Assembly: GCA_023653245.1 (NCBI GenBank)
Contig: JAMNXK010000222.1
Location: forward strand, 1 to 5,039
From: Tagaea sp.
GTDB taxonomy: Bacteria; Pseudomonadota; Alphaproteobacteria; CACIAM-22H2
DNA: 5,039 nt
Direction: 5' to 3'
The position numbers and the translations under genes are program-made. Below are positions 1 to 4,860 of this stretch, piece after piece (within the stretch, counting starts at the first letter, position 1; the number at the start of each line of letters is the position of its first letter). Under the pieces are notes generated by a model that made no database searches, was not told where the DNA came from, and saw only the letters and a program-made list of their open reading frames with translations.

Positions 1-1310
1 AGATCGCGGAACGGCGGCTCGACGAAGATCTTCCGGCAGAAGCGCGCCGCACCCAGCATCGTATCGAGATCGCGCGGATCGGAGAGGTAGTTGGCGCGGA
101 TGACCGGCTTGGCGAAGGGATCGGCGCTTGCCAGTTCGAGCGTGCCGCGGCTTTCGGGCCGGCAGAGCCCGTAATTCACCGCCACGCCCGGATGGGGCAG
201 CAGCCCTTTGGAGAAATCGAAACTCGCGAAATTGACGAACAGGAGCTGCGCGTCGGGCTCTTCGAGATCGGGCGCGGTCTTGAAGAACGCCGTCGCTTCG
301 CCCGCACTGATCGTCATCGGACCCGCCGCGCGCGCGAGCCACTGCCAGCCCATGCGCGCCCAGCCGAGCGGCGAGCGGGTCAGCTCGTTCAACGTGCCGC
401 ACGGTTTGGTACGGAAAATGTATTTGGCGATCAGATGGTCCTGGAGATTCCGGCCCAGCTCCGGCGCGTCCGCCACCGTCGCGATCCCGTACGCGCCCAG
501 ATGCGCCGCCGGGCCGACGCCCGAGAGCATCAGCAGCTGCGGCGTTTCGAGCGCGCCGCACGACACCACGATCTCGCGCGACGCGCGAAACGTGCCGGCT
601 TCGGTCTCCACGCCGACGGCGCGCTTGCCCTCGAACAGAATCTTCAAAGCCCTCGCCCCGGTGACCACGCGAAGATTGGGCCGGCGCATCGCCGGGCGCA
701 GCAACGCGCGCGACGACGAGGCGCGGAGGCGTCCCGCCACGTTCATCTGGACCGGCCCCACGCCCTCCAAGCTTTCCGCCGCGTTCACGTCGGCGAAGCG
801 CGGCAAGCCGGCCTTGACCGTGCTTTCGATGAAGGCCGCGCAAGATCGCGAAAGCGTGGGCGGCTCGCGCACCGCGATCGGGCCGTCGGCCCCGCGCGCG
901 TCGGACGGCGCGCCTTGCCAGGCCTCCAGCGACTTGAAGAAGGGCGCGACCGCGTCCGAGCCCCAGCCGCGCGCGCCGGCTTGCGCCCAACGATCGTAGT
1001 CGCGCGGGCTGCCGCGCAAGTAAACGAGCCCGTTGACCGAGCCCGCGCCGCCGAGCACGCGCCCGCGCGGCCATTTGATCGAACGGCCGCCCAGATGCGG
1101 CTCGGGCTCGGTCGCGAAACCGGGGTCGTAGCGCTTGTTCACGAACAGCCGCGCGTAGCCGACCGGCAACGCGATCAACGGATCGCGATCGGGCGGCCCG
1201 GCTTCGAGCAGCAGCACGCGGATCGACGGGTCTTCGGACAGGCGTGCCGCGACCACGCAGCCCGCCGAGCCGCCGCCCACCACGATCACATCCGCGTCGC
1301 GTTCCCCCAT
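1..1310 (-). CDS. GMC-family FAD-dependent oxidoreductase (choline/alcohol dehydrogenase-like), 3' end outside window
   Basis: Reading the complement from the ATG at 1310 gives 436 uninterrupted codons to the window edge. The N-terminus has the dinucleotide-binding fold of GMC flavoproteins: GGGSAG at residues 12-17 and the ribose-binding acidic residue Glu36 in VLLLEAG. The first GMC signature is GRVLGGAGSVNG (83-94) and the second is the GALETPQLLMLSGVG segment (252-266). These are followed by LGRNLQDH (285-292) and the RPESRG...SADP...NYL block (384-409) of the C-terminal substrate domain. Family members are about 530-560 residues, so roughly 100 residues are missing here, including the catalytic His pair region. 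The family oxidises alcohols (choline, aryl or alkyl alcohols, sugars) with FAD; the substrate cannot be told from this sequence. No signal peptide is seen, so it is probably cytoplasmic. It starts 22 bases after the stop of the exported oxidase gene, with no strong Shine-Dalgarno, which suggests co-transcription and possibly translational coupling. Confidence 0.93.
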   Translation of the reverse strand, partial: MGERDADVIVVGGGSAGCVVAARLSEDPSIRVLLLEAGPPDRDPLIALPVGYARLFVNKRYDPGFATEPEPHLGGRSIKWPRGRVLGGAGSVNGLVYLRGSPRDYDRWAQAGARGWGSDAVAPFFKSLEAWQGAPSDARGADGPIAVREPPTLSRSCAAFIESTVKAGLPRFADVNAAESLEGVGPVQMNVAGRLRASSSRALLRPAMRRPNLRVVTGARALKILFEGKRAVGVETEAGTFRASREIVVSCGALETPQLLMLSGVGPAAHLGAYGIATVADAPELGRNLQDHLIAKYIFRTKPCGTLNELTRSPLGWARMGWQWLARAAGPMTISAGEATAFFKTAPDLEEPDAQLLFVNFASFDFSKGLLPHPGVAVNYGLCRPESRGTLELASADPFAKPVIRANYLSDPRDLDTMLGAARFCRKIFVEPPFRD

Positions 1311-1332
1311 CCCGCCGTTGATAGCATAGGGG

Positions 1333-2868
1333 CTACACCGGCGTAATCGATTGCGCGAACTGGAACAGATTGTTCGGATCGACCTGCTTCTTGATCTGGG
1401 ACAGACGCAGCCGGTTGGCGCCGTAATAGGCGCCCTCGTAGTCCTTGAGGGAAGGGTCGGTGAAGTTCTGATAGGCCTGCCGGTTCGAGTAGGGAAGCAT
1501 CGCGTCGTAGAAACCCGCCTGCCAGTCCAGGTTCCGGTTGATCGTCGTTTGCGTGTCCGTCGCGGCCCAGTTGAGACCGATATCCAAGAGCCAGACGCTG
1601 TCGCGATGCACGAAGGCCGTCGCGTCGGATCGAACCCGGTTCATCTGCCCGCCGGTTTGGAAGAACCGCAGATCGGCCCCGGCGCCGTCGCCCGGGCCCG
1701 TGCCCGGCCAGGTACCCAAGTAGTTGAAAGCGGTCGCGATCGCTTCGAACGGCAGGTCGCGCGTCAGGAACGCCGAGCGCTCCTGGAAGTAGCCGAACTT
1801 GTCGTCGTCCTCGAGGAAATGTTGGGCTGTCCAATAGGGCCCCGACTCCACCCATGCCTCGGTCGTCGGCGGCCCGGCCGGCGCCAGAATCTCTTCGACC
1901 TGGGCGCGCGTGCCGGTGTATTGCCCGACCAGATCGATGCGGATCACATTGGCGCCGTTCACGCGCTTGACCTGCAGGGCGATGCGACTGCCGAACCCAT
2001 CCGGCGCCGCCGTCATCGACGGCATCAGCGCCGCGAACTTGAGCAGGAGATAGCGGGGGTCGGGGGTTTTGGCTTCCCAGACGAGCTTGAACGCCGTCAT
2101 CGTGGTGACCGGGAAGGTCTTCAGCGTGAAGTTCGTGGCAACGCCGAAATTCCCGCCGCCACCGCCGCGATTGGCCCAGAACAAGTCGGAATTTTCCTGC
2201 GCCGACATTTTGCGCAATTCGCCCTTGGCGTCGACCATCTCGATCGATTGAATCTGATCGACTGCCACGCCGCGCGCGCGCATGTTGAAGCCGATCCCGC
2301 CGCCGAGCAGAAACCCGGCCACGCCCACGGTCGGGCAGCGCCCGTGCGTGATCGACGCGTTCGCGGCCTCGAGCAGCGCATAGACTTGGCCGTTGCGCGA
2401 ACCCGCCTGCACCGTGGCGATGCCCGTGGCGCGATCGAAGCCGCCGGCGTTCATGGCGCTGACGTCCAGCACCAGCCCTTCGGTCGTCGAATAGCCCGCG
2501 TAGGAATGCCCGCCCGAGCGCCCGACGAAGCGTACGCCGTGTTTGACGACCCACTTGATCGTTTTCTGGACGTCCTCGACCGAGTTGCAGAAGGCAATCC
2601 CGTTGGGCCGCACATTGGCGTAGCGCCGGTTGAAGAGCTGGGCGAACTTGGCCGAGTCGAAATCGGCGCGCCGGACCACCGGGCCCGACAATTCGCGCGC
2701 CAGGTCGCGCCAGGCCGCGTCGCCCGGATCGGGCGTGGGCCCGCTCGGCCCGAACGCGCCCGCGCGCGCGTCGCGCGCCGCCCACGGCAGCAGCGCGGCA
2801 CCCGCCGCACCCGCCAGAAACCCGCGCCGGCTCGGCGCGAAACCCGTCATCCGATCGCCCCCGTCCAT
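1333..2868 (-). CDS. Tat-exported berberine bridge enzyme (BBE)-like FAD-linked oxidase, predicted bicovalent FAD
   Basis: The protein is 511 residues. A Tat signal is visible: SRRGFL at residues 13-18, a hydrophobic stretch to about 31, and an ARA site ending at residue 36, so the mature enzyme is probably periplasmic. The FAD-binding (PCMH-type) domain covers about 80-260. It contains RSGGH with His121 and CPTVG with Cys178, the positions used for 8-alpha-histidyl and 6-S-cysteinyl FAD linkage in BBE, glucooligosaccharide oxidase and aclacinomycin oxidase. GGGIG and GGGGGNFG follow. The C-terminal 31 residues (YYGAN...RL...IK...DP.N.F...QSI) are a classic BBE domain. Such enzymes oxidise sugars, alcohols, alkaloids or polyketides, usually with O2; the substrate here is unknown. 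The start at 2868 is chosen over a reading 15 codons longer because AGGGAGGGG lies just upstream and the Tat motif then sits near the N-terminus. An internal ATG at 2850 is possible. The GMC gene follows 22 bases downstream, so a two-flavoenzyme operon is likely. Confidence 0.93.
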   Translation of the reverse strand: MDGGDRMTGFAPSRRGFLAGAAGAALLPWAARDARAGAFGPSGPTPDPGDAAWRDLARELSGPVVRRADFDSAKFAQLFNRRYANVRPNGIAFCNSVEDVQKTIKWVVKHGVRFVGRSGGHSYAGYSTTEGLVLDVSAMNAGGFDRATGIATVQAGSRNGQVYALLEAANASITHGRCPTVGVAGFLLGGGIGFNMRARGVAVDQIQSIEMVDAKGELRKMSAQENSDLFWANRGGGGGNFGVATNFTLKTFPVTTMTAFKLVWEAKTPDPRYLLLKFAALMPSMTAAPDGFGSRIALQVKRVNGANVIRIDLVGQYTGTRAQVEEILAPAGPPTTEAWVESGPYWTAQHFLEDDDKFGYFQERSAFLTRDLPFEAIATAFNYLGTWPGTGPGDGAGADLRFFQTGGQMNRVRSDATAFVHRDSVWLLDIGLNWAATDTQTTINRNLDWQAGFYDAMLPYSNRQAYQNFTDPSLKDYEGAYYGANRLRLSQIKKQVDPNNLFQFAQSITPV

Positions 2869-2871
2869 ATT

Positions 2872-2880
2872 CCCCTCCCT
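2872..2880 (-). promoter_or_regulatory. Strong ribosome binding site of the BBE-like oxidase
   Basis: The complement reads AGGGAGGGG, then AAT, then the ATG at 2868. The purine-rich core is about five bases from the start codon, near the ideal distance. This supports the 2868 start rather than the upstream in-frame alternative at 2913, which would place this site inside the coding region. Confidence 0.75.
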
Positions 2881-2900
2881 GTCCCCGCGAGACTTTCCTA

Positions 2901-2928
2901 ATACTAGAAGCATTCCATGAAATATGAA
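2901..2928 (-). promoter_or_regulatory. Candidate promoter of the oxidase operon
   Basis: In an AT-rich island of an otherwise GC-rich region, the complement reads TTCATA (2923-2928) as a possible -35 and TAGTAT (2901-2906) as a possible -10, with a 16-base spacer. Each hexamer matches the sigma70 consensus at four of six positions, so the individual match is weak. Its position, downstream of the rpsU terminator and about 30 bases before the oxidase start, is right for the operon's own promoter. This is an inference from position and composition. Confidence 0.3.
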
Positions 2929-2940
2929 CTAAAAATATGA
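2920..2940. repeat. Two direct copies of AAATATGA, 13-base period
   Basis: AAATATGA occurs at 2920-2927 and again at 2933-2940, with five bases between. The pair lies at the upstream edge of the candidate oxidase promoter and overlaps its possible -35. Direct repeats in such a place can be a binding site for a regulator, but AT-rich sequence also produces such repeats by chance. No regulator gene is seen in the window. Confidence 0.4.
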
Positions 2941-2950
2941 CACGCGCGCG

Positions 2951-2988
2951 AAAGAAAACCGCCGCGAAGGGGGCCCCTCGCGGCGGTT
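2951..2988 (-). terminator. Rho-independent terminator of rpsU
   Basis: Read on the minus strand, AACCGCCGCGA (2978-2988) pairs perfectly with TCGCGGCGGTT (2957-2967), giving an 11-base-pair stem around a 10-base loop. The loop is GC-rich and can extend the stem. The T-rich run TTTTCTTT (2951-2958) ends the structure; its first two bases belong to the stem. It lies 36 bases past the rpsU stop codon and before the oxidase leader, so it should insulate the two transcription units. On the plus strand the stem is not followed by a T run. Confidence 0.85.
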
Positions 2989-3024
2989 CGGAATTCTTCG
3001 GTTCGGCTCGAACCCGTCGAAAGC

Positions 3025-3228
3025 CTAGTAGCCTTCGCGCTCCAGACGCTTGCGCTGGAGCTTGCGCAGACGGCGCACCGCCTCCGCCTTCTCGCGCGCC
3101 TTCTTCTCCGAGGGTTTCTCGAAGTGGCGGCGCAGCTTCATCTCCCGGAAAATACCCTCGCGCTGCATCTTCTTTTTGAGCGCGCGGAGGGCCTGGTCGA
3201 CATTGTTGTCGCGAACGATGACTTGCAC
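3025..3228 (-). CDS. rpsU: 30S ribosomal protein S21 (bS21)
   Basis: This encodes a 67-residue, highly basic protein beginning [14 protein letters not shown], with the S21 core [11 protein letters not shown] (about 17-27) and [15 protein letters not shown] (about 36-50), then an Arg/Lys-rich tail. Length and sequence match alphaproteobacterial S21 along the whole gene. S21 binds the 30S platform near the 3' end of 16S rRNA, close to the anti-Shine-Dalgarno, and helps translation initiation. The start codon is GTG (3226-3228); no other in-frame start lies between it and the upstream AAGGAG. It is a single-gene unit with its own promoter (3320-3348) and terminator (2951-2988), divergent from the def-COQ9 operon. 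S21 is typically encoded outside the large ribosomal protein operons. Confidence 0.98.
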   Translation of the reverse strand: MQVIVRDNNVDQALRALKKKMQREGIFREMKLRRHFEKPSEKKAREKAEAVRRLRKLQRKRLEREGY

Positions 3229-3230
3229 GG

Positions 3231-3246
3231 GGAGCCCGGGCTCCTT
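3231..3246 (-). promoter_or_regulatory. rpsU ribosome binding site embedded in a perfect palindrome
   Basis: On the rpsU strand the leader reads AAGGAG (3241-3246), then CCCGGGCTCCCC, then the GTG start. GGAGCCCGGGCTCC (3231-3244) is a perfect 14-base palindrome, able to fold as a five-base-pair stem with a CCGG loop that sequesters GGAG. The gap from GGAG to the start codon is 12 bases, longer than usual. The palindrome is seen directly; control of S21 translation by this fold is inference. Confidence 0.6.
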
Positions 3247-3319
3247 TCTTGAACGAAAACAAAGGGTTGAGCCGAACGATTAGGCGGGCTGGAATCGACC
3301 TGCCACAATCGAGGGCGGG

Positions 3320-3348
3320 GATATATCACAGCCCCCCGCCCCTGGCAA
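3320..3348 (-). promoter_or_regulatory. Sigma70-type promoter of rpsU
   Basis: On the minus strand, TTGCCA (3343-3348, five of six consensus positions) is followed after exactly 17 bases by TATATC (3320-3325, four of six). Transcription would start near 3313, giving a leader of about 85 bases before the rpsU GTG. The -10 lies in a short AT stretch inside very GC-rich sequence, which makes a chance match less likely. Confidence 0.6.
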
Positions 3349-3402
3349 ATCCCGGTTTTGACGGGCTTTTCGCGGCGGGCGGCGCGCCCTATCCTCCCTG
3401 CC

Positions 3403-3933
3403 ATGGCCATTCTCAAGATCGCGCGCATGGGGCATCCGGTTCTGGCGCGGCGCGCCGAGCCCGTCGCCGACCCGGCTGCACCGGAAATCCGCGCGCTGGT
3501 GCGCGACATGGTCGAGACGATGATCGACGCGCCCGGCACGGGCCTGGCGGCACCGCAAGTTCATGTGCCGCTGCGCGTCGTGGTGTTTCTGGTGCGCAAG
3601 GAACGCTGCACCGACATTCCGGGCGACGGGCCGATCGATCTCACCGTGCTGATCAATCCCGAGCTGACGCCGCTCGGCGAGGAAACCGACAAAGGCTGGG
3701 AGGGCTGCTTGTCGGTCCCCGGCCTCACCGGCAACGTGCCGCGCTTCCGGCGCTTGCGCTATGCGGGGTTCGATCTCGACGGACGGCGTTTCGAGCGCGA
3801 CGCCGCCGGCTTCCACGCCCGCGTCGTGCAACACGAATGCGACCATCTCGACGGCGTGCTCTATCCCCAGCGCATGGACGATCTCGGCGAATTCGGCTTC
3901 GTCGACGAAATCCGCAAGCGCGAGGCTTTGTGA
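3403..3933 (+). CDS. def: Peptide deformylase (polypeptide deformylase, type I)
   Basis: This is a 176-residue metalloenzyme that removes the N-formyl group from the initiator methionine of nascent proteins at the ribosome. All three family motifs are intact: motif 1 GTGLAAPQ (45-52), motif 2 EGCLS (100-104) with metal ligand Cys102, and motif 3 HECDH (144-148) with metal ligands His144 and His148 and catalytic Glu145. The start at 3403 is chosen because the conserved MAILKIARMGHPVL begins there; the frame stays open upstream to a TTG at 3358 but that stretch looks non-family. No Shine-Dalgarno is visible; the preceding bases are pyrimidine-rich. It is not beside fmt, the usual partner of the housekeeping copy, so it may be one of two or more deformylase paralogues (inference). 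The COQ9-family gene follows after 11 bases, indicating an operon. Confidence 0.95.
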   Translation: MAILKIARMGHPVLARRAEPVADPAAPEIRALVRDMVETMIDAPGTGLAAPQVHVPLRVVVFLVRKERCTDIPGDGPIDLTVLINPELTPLGEETDKGWEGCLSVPGLTGNVPRFRRLRYAGFDLDGRRFERDAAGFHARVVQHECDHLDGVLYPQRMDDLGEFGFVDEIRKREAL

Positions 3934-3939
3934 AGGAGA
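3933..3939 (+). promoter_or_regulatory. Ribosome binding site of the COQ9-family gene
   Basis: AAGGAGA overlaps the last base of the def stop codon and lies five bases before the ATG at 3945. This is a strong, well-spaced site; it fixes the start of the downstream gene and shows it is translated as the second gene of the def operon. Confidence 0.8.
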
Positions 3940-3944
3940 CTCCG

Positions 3945-4598
3945 ATGGCGTTCGACCGCGACCTCGCCCGCGACCGCATCGTCCAAGCGGCGCTCGCCCA
4001 CGTGCCCTTCGACGGCTGGAGTGCGGCCACGCTGGCGCGCGCGGCGGAGGATGCGGGCTACGATCCGGCCACCGCGCTGCGCGTGTTCCCGGGCGGGCCG
4101 CTGGCCGCCATCGCCCATTGGACCGCGATGGCCGACCGCGCGATGCTGGCGGCGATCGCAGCCGAGGGCGAGGCGTTCCAAACGCTCAAGATCCGCGCCA
4201 AGATCGCGCGCGCGATCCGTTTGCGCTTGGAGCCGCTGGCGGCCCATCGCGAGGCCGTGCGCCGCGCGCTCGCGCTGCTCGCCATGCCGCAAGGCGTGCC
4301 CGTGTCGCTGCGCACGCTCTGGGCGACGGTCGATGCGGTGTGGTACGCCGCCGGCGACCGCGCCACCGACTACAACCACTACACCAAGCGCGCGCTGGCC
4401 GCGGGCGTGTACTCCGCCACGCTGCTCCATTGGCTCGAAGACAAATTCGAAGGCCAGGCCGACACCTGGGAATTCCTCGGCCGGCGCATCGACAACGTGA
4501 TGGCCCTGCCCAAGGCGATGGGCGGCGTGAAATCCAAGCTCGACGCCGCCGCCGCCCCGCTCAAACCCTTCTTCGCGAAGTTCAAACGCGCGGGGTGA
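3945..4598 (+). CDS. coq9: COQ9 family protein, ubiquinone biosynthesis accessory factor
   Basis: The protein is 217 residues. The N-terminal part (about 9-51) has the TetR-like helical fold sequence of the family: RDRIVQAAL..V.FDGWS...L..AA...G, ending in VFPGG (47-51). The C-terminal half carries the best-conserved block, W133...GDRATDYNHYTKR (137-149), VYSATLLHWLED (155-166) and TWEFLGRRIDNVM (174-186), as in mitochondrial COQ9 and alphaproteobacterial homologues. In eukaryotes COQ9 binds lipid and presents the ubiquinone precursor to the hydroxylase COQ7; the bacterial homologue is thought to act likewise at the inner membrane. Despite the TetR-like fold it is not expected to bind DNA. 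The C-terminal tail (about 190-217) is rich in Lys, Ala and Pro with an FF pair and may be a membrane-associating helix (inference). The family is known for sitting divergent to rpsU; here def lies between them. Confidence 0.92.
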   Translation: MAFDRDLARDRIVQAALAHVPFDGWSAATLARAAEDAGYDPATALRVFPGGPLAAIAHWTAMADRAMLAAIAAEGEAFQTLKIRAKIARAIRLRLEPLAAHREAVRRALALLAMPQGVPVSLRTLWATVDAVWYAAGDRATDYNHYTKRALAAGVYSATLLHWLEDKFEGQADTWEFLGRRIDNVMALPKAMGGVKSKLDAAAAPLKPFFAKFKRAG

Positions 4599-4601
4599 GG
4601 A

Positions 4602-4636
4602 CGCGCGGCGCCATAGTAGGGATTGGCGCTTGCGCG
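4602..4636. other. Interrupted stem-loop just after the COQ9-family stop codon
   Basis: CGCGC (4602-4606) pairs with GCGCG (4632-4636) and GCGCCA (4608-4613) with TGGCGC (4624-4629). One G on the left faces two Ts on the right, and the loop is 10 bases. It starts four bases after the COQ9 stop, where a transcript end would be expected, but no T run follows. It may protect or help end the def-COQ9 mRNA; GC-rich sequence forms such stems easily, so the role is uncertain. Confidence 0.35.
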
Positions 4637-4641
4637 ACGCG

Positions 4642-4674
4642 GACCTCATGGTTCGACGGGCTCACCATGAGGTC
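4642..4674 (+). repeat. REP-like palindromic element, copy 1
   Basis: This is a perfect 33-base hairpin unit: arm GACCTCATGGT (4642-4652), loop TCGACGGGCTC (4653-4663), arm ACCATGAGGTC (4664-4674). It is the same kind of element as copy 2 at 4684-4716 in opposite orientation. The TCGACxGGCTC core resembles small palindromic repeats I recall as common in GC-rich proteobacterial genomes (recollection, not checked). It lies between two convergent genes, the usual place for REP elements. Confidence 0.75.
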
Positions 4675-4683
4675 TTGGCAGTA

Positions 4684-4716
4684 GGCCTCACCCTGAGCCT
4701 GTCGAAGGGCGAGGCC
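4684..4716 (-). repeat. REP-like palindromic element, copy 2, inverted to copy 1
   Basis: Read on the minus strand: arm GGCCTCGCCCT, loop TCGACAGGCTC, arm AGGGTGAGGCC, again 11+11+11 bases. The arms pair fully on this strand if one G-U wobble is allowed. Nine bases (4675-4683) separate it from copy 1. The loops of the two copies differ at one base, while the arms differ at several positions with pairing kept. An outer TCTTGG (4673-4678) and CCAAGA (4720-4725) also flank this copy. Confidence 0.75.
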
Positions 4717-4821
4717 GGTCCAAGATTGCCTCCGCAGGCACACGACTGTATCTGAGGCCTTGCCGCTTCAGCCGCCGGTCAGCTTGGCGAGATGCCGGGA
4801 GTGCGCGCTTCCATCCGGGAG

Positions 4822-4853
4822 ATTCCCGGGTCGTCCTTCGGGCGCCCGAGAAT
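4822..4853. repeat. Long GC-rich hairpin, probable second type of dispersed palindromic repeat
   Basis: ATTCCCGGG (4822-4830) pairs with CCCGAGAAT (4845-4853) with one mismatch. After a bulged T, CGTCC (4832-4836) pairs with GGGCG (4840-4844, one G-U pair) around a TTC loop. A competing small hairpin, CCGGGA (4815-4820) with TCCCGG (4824-4829), overlaps it. The sequence resembles an ATTCCCGGG...CCCGGGAATGAC repeat I recall as frequent in alphaproteobacterial intergenic regions. It starts seven bases past the stop of the leftward gene at the window end, so it may also stabilise or end that transcript; no T run is present. Confidence 0.55.
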
Positions 4854-4860
4854 GACGACG

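Noticed and set aside
192..1346. Long plus-strand open frames opposite the GMC gene
   Set aside because: They are antisense to a gene with clear GMC motifs, and their translations are low-complexity Arg/Ala/Pro-rich, as expected from GC-rich sequence.
1351..2901. A 516-codon plus-strand open frame opposite the BBE-like gene
   Set aside because: It is antisense to an enzyme with all expected motifs; its own translation has no family features.
2999..3015. GGTTCG...CGAACC hairpin resembling a tRNA T-arm
   Set aside because: No acceptor stem, anticodon arm or CCA-end context is present; it is a short inverted repeat just after the rpsU stop codon.
1286..3262. A 658-codon minus-strand open frame running across rpsU, its terminator and the BBE-like gene
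   Set aside because: It is in a different frame from rpsU and the oxidase, has no recognisable domain, reads through a good terminator, and has typical shadow composition.
3945..4100. TetR-type transcription factor
   Set aside because: The N-terminal fold is TetR-like, but the C-terminal conserved block is that of COQ9 and the locus matches the known COQ9/rpsU arrangement.
3249..4598. A 449-codon plus-strand frame that ends with the COQ9-family sequence and starts before def
   Set aside because: Its first half is an out-of-frame reading of def. The COQ9 gene has its own ATG and strong Shine-Dalgarno at 3933-3947, so this is not a fusion protein.
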